Shown here: positions 6,146-13,331 of the stretch, piece by piece | Numbering within the stretch: the stretch's first letter is position 1 | How the letters are laid out: every line of letters starts with the position of its first letter | NCBI GenBank assembly: GCA_002690445.1 | Contig: NZER01000224.1 | Coordinates: forward strand, 1 to 22,497 | Source of the DNA: Candidatus Pacearchaeota archaeon | GTDB lineage: Archaea > Nanoarchaeota > Nanoarchaeia > Pacearchaeales > GW2011-AR1 | Direction: 5' to 3' | Length of the DNA: 22,497 nt | Position numbers and translations under genes: made by a program | The notes under the pieces: model-generated | Databases searched by the model: none | Told to the model about the DNA's origin: nothing | The model's input: only the letters and a program-made list of their open reading frames with translations

Positions 6146-8986
6146 CTATCTCGGAAGGTTGAGTTTGGTTCTAAGGTTTTCCACTATGTGGGGCGGCAGG
6201 TTCAGCAGTTCAAGCATTGCCGCTCCAAACCCTTTCTGTAACTCATCTCCCGTACTAAATTGTACGGCAGGATCGAGCGCCGCAATGATCGAAGCAATCA
6301 CGTCCATGTCAGCTTGGCGCGCGTCGAGCGTCTGTTGGTCGCCAAGTACGCCTGTCAGTTCGGCTCGGGCGATTTCTCTGTCGGAAAGGGTTCGACCGAG
6401 GTCTGTGCCTGCGGTAATGCCTGCAGTCCTCAAGAGCCTTGCTCTTTCTGCCGCATCTGCAAGTGCGGAAAGTTCTGCGCGAGCCTGGTCGTCTGCCCGG
6501 AGGTTGGCCAGGTCGATAGTGTCACCGCCTCGAATGACACCAAAGCGACTCAGTTGCTCTCGATCAGCCTCCGCTCGGCGCAAGAACTTCGCTTGCAGAT
6601 CTGCCAGGATAGATTTTGTAAGCGGGTCTTCTCTGAGTTCTGCAGCTGTCTCCGGTCCTGCAAGGTCTGCGCGAATCGCGTCCTGCACATCACCGAAGAT
6701 TCCACCCGCACCAGGTACGGTAGGCGTCAAACCACCTATTTGGCCCTGAAGGGCGTCAAGGCGCTTTAGAATCTCACTCAAGTCCATTTCGCCGCCCTCG
6801 CCACCTTCACCGCCGCCGACCCCACCATATTCTGGCGTTATACCTTCCACTGCCGTGCGAAGATCAGCCAGTTGTCCGCCAACGCCGCCTGCGCCTACGT
6901 CTCCAAAGAATTGAGGCAGGCCAAGGTCTGCGAGTTGACTGCGAATGTCCCCGGAAAGACCTGTGCGGAGGTCGCCGATCATACTACGTATTCCAGAATC
7001 GTCAAACGGCTCTCCAGTGATATTTACATCACCCGATACCCTGTCGAGCAGATCGTTTACGGTGATGCTTGGAAAGCCCAAATCGCCAATGCCAACATCC
7101 GGTAAACCCAAATCGCTCACGCCAAGGCTGGGCAGACCCAAATCGCTTACACCAACATCTGGCAGGCCCAAATCGCTTACACCAACATCTGGTAAACCCA
7201 AATCTCTTACGTTGATGTCCGGCAAAAACTGATCGGGAGTGAGTCGCGTACTGCCCAAGGCTTGTAACAGATCCTCTTCTTCAACCTGTCCTAAGAACTG
7301 GTCCGCACCGAGTCGTGTGCTGCCCAAAGCTCGGGCCAGGTCTTCTTCGCCAACCTGTCCTAAGAACCGGTCAGGGCTGAGGCGCGTACTGCCCACGGCT
7401 CGAGCCAGATCTTCTTCTCCGACCTGTCCTAAGAACCGGTCGGGCCTCAGTCGTGTGCTGCCCAAGGCTTGTACCAAATCCTTTTCTCCGACCCGCCCTA
7501 AGAACTGGTCAGGAGTAAGTTGCTGACTTCCCAAGGCGCTGGCTAAGTCTTCTGGCCTTAGTCGCGGCAGGATCTGCTCGGGCCTTAGTTGCTGATCTCC
7601 GAGCGCACTAACCAGATCCTCTGGCCTTAGTTGCGGCAAAATCTGCTCGGGAGTGATCCGTTGATCTCCCAGCGCACTGGCTAAGTGCTGGGGCAAAACC
7701 GGCCCCAGGAACTGATCGGGGGAGAGTCGCTGGCTTCCGAGCGCCTTGGCCAGATCCTTCTGGCCAACCTGCCCCAAAAACTGGTCGGGAGTAAGTTGCT
7801 GGCTCCCCAGCGCATCGGTCAGATCCGCTTTGCGAACCCTCGGCAAGATGTCACTTGCAACCAAACCCGCTCCAGGCAAGGCATCCAGTAGATTCTGGCG
7901 TTCGATCAGTGGTAGAATGTCGTCCACGCCCAGCAAGTTGGCCAAGGCCAAGATATCCGTCCGCGCACCACCAATCGCTTTACTGATGGGATTAATGTTA
8001 AACGCGGTAGGCAACTGTCCAATTTCCGTCCGCAGGTCGGGTATATCGGTTTCTGCCAAACTCGTAACTTTGTCGCTCAATAGCCCCGTTTGCTCCAAGG
8101 CATCAGCCAACTGCCCCCCACGAGGAAAGAAATCTCCGGGGCCACCGCCAAATGAGCCGCCTGCGATATCCCTTAAAAAGCCTTGAGATTCTAAGAGAGA
8201 ATTTCTGACTTTGTCTATCGATGAGGGCGTTTCAAACGCAGAGATATCGTCAAGAATGCCACCGCTTCCCTCGAGCCTTTCAAGGAATGCGGAGAATTTA
8301 TCCGGCGTATCCCAATTACGAAACCGTTCACTTGTCGTGCCCCCGGTTTGGATGCTGTTGAGCATCTGCGCCAACGGAGAGCTTGGGTCCAGACCGATCT
8401 GTTGGAGTGCCTGCAGCAACGGAGGCAGGGACCGAAGATCGTTTAATGCCCTAAGCCTTTGGTCGGCGGTATCGAAGGCCCCACCTCGGTCTGGCCGGTT
8501 CCATTGGGGGTTGACGTACGGATCATATTCATAGTCGACCTCAATAGGTTCCTCGGGCCACAGATCTTCGTCAAGTTCAAATTCATTCGAGCCACGCGGC
8601 GGTACAGCGTTGGCGTCGGAGACGTGGGTCGAAAGGGGTTTTACTTCGGCTATGGGGCTGACAGACCCTTGATCCGAACCGCCTCCGCCGGGAGGAGCCG
8701 ACCCGCCGCCTGCTACTGCATTATTTGCGCCAGTAGAGGAGGACGTTGTCGTGGGCATGAAGCTGCCGAACCCCTGCGAGTGCCCCGTGACATTTCGGCC
8801 CGAAGTCGCGCCGATAAGAGTCCCGTCCGCAAAGATGCTGCGGTTGCCTTGCGTGTCCAGATCTCCGATCTGAATGCCGGGATCGAACCCTTGGTTACCG
8901 CGGCGAAGACGTCGCTTATCGAAACCCTCGCCAGTAATGTTGACAAGGTCTGGGTTTTTGAAGACGCTGAATGAACCTTCTGCCAT
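6146..8986 (-). CDS. Virion protein with two kinds of tandem peptide repeat, 946 aa
   Basis: Probably a structural or internal virion protein by position directly after the nozzle gene; family not recognised with certainty. The N-terminal ~120 residues are Gly/Ser/Thr-rich and followed by an acidic stretch (about 135-155). Helical, Leu-rich sequence runs to about 360. Residues 365-589 hold about ten 23-residue repeats of the form DLxxALGSxxLxPDQFLGQV. Residues 590-649 hold 10-residue repeats (DVGVSDLGLP). After a Gly/Glu linker (about 720-735), a long Ala/Arg/Leu helical C-terminal domain (about 735-946) resembles the conserved helical part of other phage proteins found at this locus. The start overlaps the previous stop (TAATG), with GGAG 8 nt upstream. 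No enzymatic motif is visible. Confidence 0.75.
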   Translation of the reverse strand: MAEGSFSVFKNPDLVNITGEGFDKRRLRRGNQGFDPGIQIGDLDTQGNRSIFADGTLIGATSGRNVTGHSQGFGSFMPTTTSSSTGANNAVAGGGSAPPGGGGSDQGSVSPIAEVKPLSTHVSDANAVPPRGSNEFELDEDLWPEEPIEVDYEYDPYVNPQWNRPDRGGAFDTADQRLRALNDLRSLPPLLQALQQIGLDPSSPLAQMLNSIQTGGTTSERFRNWDTPDKFSAFLERLEGSGGILDDISAFETPSSIDKVRNSLLESQGFLRDIAGGSFGGGPGDFFPRGGQLADALEQTGLLSDKVTSLAETDIPDLRTEIGQLPTAFNINPISKAIGGARTDILALANLLGVDDILPLIERQNLLDALPGAGLVASDILPRVRKADLTDALGSQQLTPDQFLGQVGQKDLAKALGSQRLSPDQFLGPVLPQHLASALGDQRITPEQILPQLRPEDLVSALGDQQLRPEQILPRLRPEDLASALGSQQLTPDQFLGRVGEKDLVQALGSTRLRPDRFLGQVGEEDLARAVGSTRLSPDRFLGQVGEEDLARALGSTRLGADQFLGQVEEEDLLQALGSTRLTPDQFLPDINVRDLGLPDVGVSDLGLPDVGVSDLGLPSLGVSDLGLPDVGIGDLGFPSITVNDLLDRVSGDVNITGEPFDDSGIRSMIGDLRTGLSGDIRSQLADLGLPQFFGDVGAGGVGGQLADLRTAVEGITPEYGGVGGGEGGEGGEMDLSEILKRLDALQGQIGGLTPTVPGAGGIFGDVQDAIRADLAGPETAAELREDPLTKSILADLQAKFLRRAEADREQLSRFGVIRGGDTIDLANLRADDQARAELSALADAAERARLLRTAGITAGTDLGRTLSDREIARAELTGVLGDQQTLDARQADMDVIASIIAALDPAVQFSTGDELQKGFGAAMLELLNLPPHIVENLRTKLNLPR
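7040..7219 (-). repeat. Six tandem 10-residue repeats (30-bp units) in the 946-aa protein
   Basis: Residues 590-649 hold six units of consensus DVGVSDLGLP. Copies at 600-609 and 610-619 are identical; outer copies are degenerate (DINVRDLGLP, SLGVSDLGLP, DVGIGDLGFP, then SITVNDLLDR). The array starts exactly where the 23-residue array ends. Confidence 0.9.
7220..7894 (-). repeat. About ten tandem 23-residue repeats (69-bp units) in the 946-aa protein
   Basis: Units begin at residues 365 (degenerate), 388, 411, 434, 457, 480, 503, 526, 549 and 572 (shortened), with exact 23-residue spacing. The core is DLxxALGS, Q/T, R/Q, LxPDQFLGQV and a charged triplet. Two sub-types are present: a PEQILPRLRPE type (434-479) and a PDQFLGQVGEE type. 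The DNA copies are also similar, so the array could expand or contract by recombination. Confidence 0.92.
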
Positions 8987-10575
8987 TATGAAACTCCTGC
9001 GCCGATACGGCGCTTGCGGCCAATGTTCTTGTACGTCGGATGTGTTCTACGAATACGGAAAAACTCATTGATAGTGTTGTTTGTGAATTTGATGCTCGAG
9101 TGCGGGTCATACTCACTGAGATCTGTGTCGTAGGCCAGCATTCTTACGGTGCCAAGTTCGGCCTCGTCAAGATTGTCCTCGTCCAAATCAAATCCACCGC
9201 CAGACACATTCAAAGTCTTTGTTGTTCCGGTGACGCCAGAAGACTCCTGGTTGACCGTGATGTTGTAGTTCCCTGTGGCATCGTAGTAGGTCCGAGCATA
9301 GAGCCAGCGGAGCCGCACTCCAGAACCTTCAGGAGCCGGGGCACCTGTGCGGAAGTAGGCACGGATAGCGATTCCGCTGGCAGATGCGTCGTCGTCCTTG
9401 TAGGTATTGTCAGGCTCATGGTCCATGACTTTACCGCCAATCGACCCCGACGAATTAAGAGTCCCCGCATGGGGTTTTCCGTCGATAGAGGCCGCACAGT
9501 TGCGGTAGAAATAGGAACCCGATCCGGTCATCGGGCCAAACCAACAATCGTGCCGATCCGAATAGACGATGATGTGATTCATTGCCGTCTGGCCAGTCCC
9601 ATAAGGAACCCAAAACCACGCCTCGGCTTCCTTGGGATAATAGACGGCAAACGCTTGCGTCAGGCGGCTGGTGACCAGCTCGGGCCAGTAGCCCAGGTCA
9701 AGCTGAAAAGACTTTTTCTCGACCTCGTCTTCCCCGTCCCACAGGTAAATCCCGTCTGCGCGCAGGAAAAGCTGCCTGTCGCCCGGAAGCACAACTATTG
9801 CACGGCCATTCAAAGCCGCGCGCCCTGCTCTTACACCACCGGAGTTCTCTCTCCCGGTCTTCTGCTGCTGCTGATAGGGGATGTCGGCATTGCCTGTCGG
9901 CACCAGCGTATAGATGCCACCCGTTGTATGCACGGTCAGCGCATTGCGGGTCGGGACCAATGCCGTGATGGGGTGGCCGAACTGGTAGAACGACGTTGCT
10001 CCGACAGTGTCAATGTCTGCGATGTCGGAATACCATAGCCGATCATATGACGTATCAACATTGCCCCACCAAACGCGGTTGTCCCAAAAGGCGACATGCT
10101 CCGCAGTGGTAAACCTCGAGTCCACGTCAGCCGCGGCGGCGGTGCTTGACCCCGTCCACTTCCAAGGGGGGTTTACGCCGTTGGTTGCCAGCAAAGTTCC
10201 GGTCGCCTCGTCCACTGCCCATTCAAACGTATTATCGTCTGCCGCAGTAATCGTCAGGCTTCCTGTGATAGCCTGCCATACGGGGGAGGATGCTGCCGAG
10301 TATTGGTAGATCGCTGTGCCAAATACCGCCACGACGTGGGTCGTAGAGGGCGGCACAGTAAACTCTGCGATCATTGTACAAGTAGGATTGGAGGTGTAGG
10401 CGGCAGCGGACTTATAGGACACAGTCCCCGGACGCTTCTCGCAGGCTCCTGCAGGCTGAATACGAACGTTTTCCATGGCGGAAATCTCGTCTTCAGCCAC
10501 ATCCTCTTCGGGGCGGGAATACCACACTCCGCCGGTCCAGGGGCCTAATTGAATGTCTTCGCCGTCAATAGCCAT
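8986..10575 (-). CDS. Tail nozzle / tail tubular protein B-like, 529 aa
   Basis: The protein is beta-rich with many Trp/Tyr residues and repeated blade-like segments (for example NGRAIVVLPGDRQLFLRADG, IYLWDGEDEVEKKS, AFAVYYPKEAEAWFWVPYG, IIVYSDRHDCWFGP). This is typical of the beta-propeller nozzle proteins of short-tailed phages (T7 gp12 / P22 gp10 type). The N-terminus contains SAMENVRIQPAGACEKRPG, a common opening for this class. Role: the last ring of the short tail, below the connector, through which DNA leaves. It follows the connector gene with its ATG next to the previous TAA, and ends in a TAATG overlap with the 946-aa gene. The ribosome site is weak (GGCGG), so coupling is likely. 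Nozzle fits well; the exact family is less sure. Confidence 0.8.
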   Translation of the reverse strand: MAIDGEDIQLGPWTGGVWYSRPEEDVAEDEISAMENVRIQPAGACEKRPGTVSYKSAAAYTSNPTCTMIAEFTVPPSTTHVVAVFGTAIYQYSAASSPVWQAITGSLTITAADDNTFEWAVDEATGTLLATNGVNPPWKWTGSSTAAAADVDSRFTTAEHVAFWDNRVWWGNVDTSYDRLWYSDIADIDTVGATSFYQFGHPITALVPTRNALTVHTTGGIYTLVPTGNADIPYQQQQKTGRENSGGVRAGRAALNGRAIVVLPGDRQLFLRADGIYLWDGEDEVEKKSFQLDLGYWPELVTSRLTQAFAVYYPKEAEAWFWVPYGTGQTAMNHIIVYSDRHDCWFGPMTGSGSYFYRNCAASIDGKPHAGTLNSSGSIGGKVMDHEPDNTYKDDDASASGIAIRAYFRTGAPAPEGSGVRLRWLYARTYYDATGNYNITVNQESSGVTGTTKTLNVSGGGFDLDEDNLDEAELGTVRMLAYDTDLSEYDPHSSIKFTNNTINEFFRIRRTHPTYKNIGRKRRIGAGVS

Positions 10576-11706
10576 TTATGCCGCCGTTAGGCTTCCAGCA
10601 GCAGGGCTGTAGTTAAACCCGCCGGACGAGGGCAGGGACTGCCTGCGCCATATTCTGTTACCCCAAATGGTTCTGTTGGTTTCCTTGGCTGCTTTTACGA
10701 TCCGATCATGCTCATACCGGTTGGAGGCAGCGGCTTCCTCGTCGCCTTTTTCCTGCAGGTACAACTCAGCAGCACCCATCCACAGCGCAGGCTGTAGCTC
10801 CTCGGGAAACCACCGAGCCATGTCGGTAGAGTCGTCTGAAGAAGTCCAATCTGTGATGCGACCGAGGTAGCGGTAGCGAATGTCGTCGCCAGGAGTCTCG
10901 CTGATCGGATGAAAGCGGATCAAAATCTTGCCAGTAATCGAGTCGATTCCCTCATGGTGCCACAGGCGACCGTCAGCGTTGTAGTCTCTATCCGCGTCAG
11001 CCGCGTCAATGAAGTCCATGCCGGTAGCACCCAGAGGTCTGTCGTTCGTCACGTCTACAAACGAGTGTGGGGTAATCACATCCGAACCAAGAGCGTAGGT
11101 CTGCGTACTGGCGATGCTGGAATACGTGCCAGAGGCACCGGACGAGCCACCCGTCAGCGTCTCAGACGCGGTGAACGCCCCAGACAGTGCATTTATCAGC
11201 AAAGCGGTGGGATAATTGGTGGCGTCATACGCAGCGTCAACCACGCAAGAAGATGCCGTGAAAGAAGAGAAGGTCGCAGTGGCCGACGATGTGCCACCAG
11301 TTATTGTTTCGGACGATGTGAAGGTGCCCGAAACAGAACTAAGTGTGATCGAAGTGGAACCGTCGTATGCGGTTGTGATGACTCCTGTTCTTCCAGAAGT
11401 GCCCCCAGTCACAGTCTCCCCGGCAACAAAAGTCCCACTGATCCCAGTGACCACCATCGTGCCAGAAGAGCCACCAGTCACCGTCTCACCAACAGTGAAC
11501 GCGCCAGAACTCACCGTGATGGTGATAGTCCTGGTAGTTACAAACGTGGACGACTTGTGCAAAAACCACCACTTACCGCCGAGTAAGTTGACGATCCCCG
11601 TGGCCGCAGTATTCAGGTAGATCCGCGCTTGGTCCTTGTATGTCGCGTTGGTCGTGTCCAAACCCGCCCGAGACAGCACCATCGAAATTGCAGTAGCCAG
11701 TGTCAT
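10576..11706 (-). CDS. Head-tail connector / adaptor (tail tubular protein A-like) with repeat insertion, 376 aa
   Basis: Residues 1-55 (LATAISMVLSRAGLDTTN, YKDQARIYLNTAATGIVNLL, KWWFLHK) and the C-terminal part from about 205 (ITPHSFVDVTNDRPLG, IRYRYLGRITDW, FPEELQPALWMGAAELYLQEKGDEEAAA) form the helical pattern of adaptor proteins that sit under the portal. Between them, residues 67-196 hold four copies of a Gly/Thr/Ser unit like SGTFVAGETVTGGTSG, predicted to be beta-strand and surface-exposed. Without this insert the protein would have the usual length of about 230 aa. The start overlaps the previous stop by 4 bp (ATGA); the ribosome site is weak, indicating coupling. It precedes the nozzle gene directly, as in T7-like gene order. 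Confidence 0.78.
   Translation of the reverse strand: MTLATAISMVLSRAGLDTTNATYKDQARIYLNTAATGIVNLLGGKWWFLHKSSTFVTTRTITITVSSGAFTVGETVTGGSSGTMVVTGISGTFVAGETVTGGTSGRTGVITTAYDGSTSITLSSVSGTFTSSETITGGTSSATATFSSFTASSCVVDAAYDATNYPTALLINALSGAFTASETLTGGSSGASGTYSSIASTQTYALGSDVITPHSFVDVTNDRPLGATGMDFIDAADADRDYNADGRLWHHEGIDSITGKILIRFHPISETPGDDIRYRYLGRITDWTSSDDSTDMARWFPEELQPALWMGAAELYLQEKGDEEAAASNRYEHDRIVKAAKETNRTIWGNRIWRRQSLPSSGGFNYSPAAGSLTAA
11119..11508 (-). repeat. Four GETVTGG-type peptide repeats inserted in the connector
   Basis: Copies lie at about residues 67-88, 90-109, 126-146 and 175-196. Shared pattern: S-G-(A/T)-F-T-x-(G/S)-E-T-(V/I/L)-T-G-G-(S/T)-S. Spacing is irregular, with longer inserts after copies 2 and 3. 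Similar units occur in other marine phage structural proteins. Confidence 0.88.
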
Positions 11707-12008
11707 ATCAGATTCGCCCAGGCTCCGTTTTCGTAGCCTTGAAATTTGTTGGTGCTACTGTTGTAAATGATCATGCCGTTGGAGGCAGTGAGCGCATCCC
11801 TCTGCGTGGTCGTGAGGTTCGCCAGCTTTAAGAAGGACGACAGGGTGACTGTCTGCGCTGTAATAACTCCGAATAGACCAACCTCCCCGAAGGAGGTGGC
11901 CTGGTTCTGCTGCCCGGACACAACAGGGTTGGCTGCGGATCTCCTCCGCACCGGCTGTCCGAGCCGTGGGGACGCCTGCTTCCGCTCAGACCGAGGTCTG
12001 GCAGGCAT
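11703..12008 (-). CDS. Small fiber-like virion protein, 101 aa
   Basis: The N-terminal ~35 residues are basic and Pro/Ser-rich (RPRSERKQASPRLGQPVRRR). The C-terminal part contains LKLANLTTTQRDALTA, SNGMIIYNSSTNKFQGYE and NGAWANL, a module common at the ends of phage fiber, head-fiber and decoration proteins. A virion surface role is likely; the attachment point is unknown. It sits between a 135-aa unknown protein (TAATG overlap) and the connector (ATGA overlap), so it is translated as part of the structural operon. It could be a head fiber or a trimer-forming tip. No enzymatic residues are seen. Confidence 0.7.
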   Translation of the reverse strand: MPARPRSERKQASPRLGQPVRRRSAANPVVSGQQNQATSFGEVGLFGVITAQTVTLSSFLKLANLTTTQRDALTASNGMIIYNSSTNKFQGYENGAWANLI

Positions 12009-12415
12009 TATTCTACGGCCAGATCCGCTGCTTCTTCAGGAGACATCGTCATCTCTCCAGATGCGATATTCATTTGATCAGCGTCACGCCCCGTGATCGT
12101 GCTGGAAGCGCCTGTGATGCCCTGGTTCCGCAGGTAACGCTCTGTGGTGACCCGCTGGGCCTCTTCCTTGCCAAGAGCCGCTACAAGGCCCTCAGAGGGC
12201 TTTGGCTCAAACCCTTCGGGATGCAGGATCTCTCCTACCGTAAAGGCAATTCGCTTGGCATCGGCATTGTTCTGGGGCGGCTTATTCTTCTGGATCACAC
12301 TTCCTGTGCCGAGCGCGTCACGCATCGCCGACTTGTAATCTGCAGGGGCCTGCTTAACAAGTTCCAGAAGGCTGTTAAGCTGGGTCTTTGTATCAGTCTT
12401 TGCTTGCTCGGCCAT
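12008..12415 (-). CDS. Unknown structural-operon protein, 135 aa
   Basis: Family not recognised. The start at 12415 (MAEQAKTDTK) is chosen over an ATG 12 codons upstream because GGAG lies 6 nt before it and the upstream ATG has none. The N-terminal half is helical (LNSLLELVKQAPADYKSAM). The middle is Lys/Asn/Pro-rich, with a short hydrophobic IAFTVGEILHPEGF. The C-terminus is acidic (SPEEAADLAVE). Its position between decoration protein and connector is where head-completion or assembly factors are often found, but nothing in the sequence proves that. A strong hairpin lies just upstream (12440-12470). It ends in a TAATG overlap with the 101-aa fiber-like gene. Confidence 0.65.
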   Translation of the reverse strand: MAEQAKTDTKTQLNSLLELVKQAPADYKSAMRDALGTGSVIQKNKPPQNNADAKRIAFTVGEILHPEGFEPKPSEGLVAALGKEEAQRVTTERYLRNQGITGASSTITGRDADQMNIASGEMTMSPEEAADLAVE

Positions 12416-12439
12416 AATATCTCCGTTGTGTTGGTTGAT

Positions 12440-12470
12440 GAAGGCGGACACAAAAAATGTGTCCGCCTTC
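12440..12470 (-). other. Strong RNA hairpin after the decoration gene (12-bp perfect stem)
   Basis: Bases 12440-12451 and 12459-12470 are perfect inverted repeats (GAAGGCGGACAC) with a 7-base loop. On the transcribed strand the loop contains six T residues, but no T-run follows the stem, so it is not a standard intrinsic terminator. It begins 8 nt after the stop of the decoration gene. It may protect the 3' end of the capsid mRNA or attenuate downstream transcription. Confidence 0.75.
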
Positions 12471-12478
12471 GTTGTTTG

Positions 12479-13270
12479 CTACGGCACTAAGCCTTGCAGG
12501 ACAACGCCAACATGAGCATCGTCATCCGATGCATACGTAGTGTAACCCACCAAAGGCTCAGTTTCAGCATCCTTCAACTGAACATGGCCAGCATCACTGT
12601 CGGACAGCGTGCAATTCACTCCAATAGCAAGGGCACCATCAGATGAAATCAAAGCAACCCCAGCAGTCTGAAACCACCCGTAGTAATTGGCGGTAAATGC
12701 AATAGGACTAACTCCAGAAATGATATAATCCGTAGCAGACGTAGCAGCCCGCACGTTATACCACAGCCCACCAGTGATTGCGATATCAGACGCAGTCGTC
12801 AAGGCGACTTTGATCGGATCATACAGCTCAATGTCTACCTTGCCAGAGGTCGTAAACCCCGTCGCACTGTTGCTTTTGATTCGATACTGAATCCCCTCGC
12901 CAGTGCCATCTCCTCCATCATTGGCGATTTGCAGATATGCCCCGGCATACTGGTCCTTCGTTATGCTTGCGAGGGTAATCTGGAGCTTCGTCGAACCAGC
13001 CGCAGGAGAGAATCCGTTAGCGGCAGCGATTACGATATTATCTGTTTCGACCAGACAGGTAGCCGAAACATCCTGGGAAACTAATTCAGCAGCGTTGATA
13101 GCCGCAGCGGTATACCCGTAACGGAAGACCCTGCCATCTGCAAACTCCAACTTATCGCCAATGGCAGCCTTGGGAGTAGAAGACTCCTCGTAAATCCCTT
13201 GGCCGGTTCTTGCCCCGTCTCCGTCACCGCCAATGCGATTGGTAATATGGTTGCGATTTAAGTAACTCAT
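12479..13270 (-). CDS. Probable capsid decoration / minor capsid protein, 263 aa
   Basis: It lies directly after the major capsid gene. The protein is rich in Ala, Gly, Ser, Thr and Asp, almost free of Lys, and predicted to be mostly beta-strand. Visible segments include AIGDKLEFADGRVFRYGYTA, NIVIAAANGFSPAAGSTKLQ and FTANYYGWFQTAGVALI, resembling proteins found next to the capsid gene in environmental phages. An outer capsid decoration (cement) role is inferred from position and composition. The start at 13270 is supported by GAGAGG about 9 nt upstream. Two small hairpins separate it from the capsid gene and a strong one follows its stop. A minor capsid or head-fiber role is possible. Confidence 0.65.
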   Translation of the reverse strand: MSYLNRNHITNRIGGDGDGARTGQGIYEESSTPKAAIGDKLEFADGRVFRYGYTAAAINAAELVSQDVSATCLVETDNIVIAAANGFSPAAGSTKLQITLASITKDQYAGAYLQIANDGGDGTGEGIQYRIKSNSATGFTTSGKVDIELYDPIKVALTTASDIAITGGLWYNVRAATSATDYIISGVSPIAFTANYYGWFQTAGVALISSDGALAIGVNCTLSDSDAGHVQLKDAETEPLVGYTTYASDDDAHVGVVLQGLVP

Positions 13271-13285
13271 TTCTTACATCCTCTC

Positions 13286-13323
13286 CCCTGTGAGCAGGGT
13301 ATGAACCCCCATTGGCTTGGGGG
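13286..13323 (-). other. Two small hairpins between capsid and decoration genes
   Basis: CCCTG/CAGGG with a 4-base loop lies at 13286-13299, and CCCCC/GGGGG with an 8-base loop at 13306-13323. Neither is followed by a T-run. The first ends beside the ribosome site of the decoration gene, so it could tune the capsid:decoration ratio. Confidence 0.5.
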
Positions 13324-13331
13324 CAAGGTTA

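Noticed and set aside
5631..6749. Long plus-strand open frame (372 codons)
   Set aside because: It lies opposite the 152-aa, 946-aa and start of the 766-aa genes, which are well packed and have good starts. Its Ala/Ser/Arg low-complexity sequence is what antisense frames of such genes give.
7040..7894. Repeat array as CRISPR
   Set aside because: The repeats are contiguous, in-frame coding units with no unique spacers.
9040..10038. Plus-strand open frame (332 codons) opposite the nozzle gene
   Set aside because: The minus-strand nozzle protein has recognisable features and fits the operon; the plus frame has no ribosome site or family resemblance.
12440..12470. Standard rho-independent terminator
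   Set aside because: No T-run follows the stem on the transcribed strand; the T residues are in the loop, and downstream genes belong to the same structural operon.
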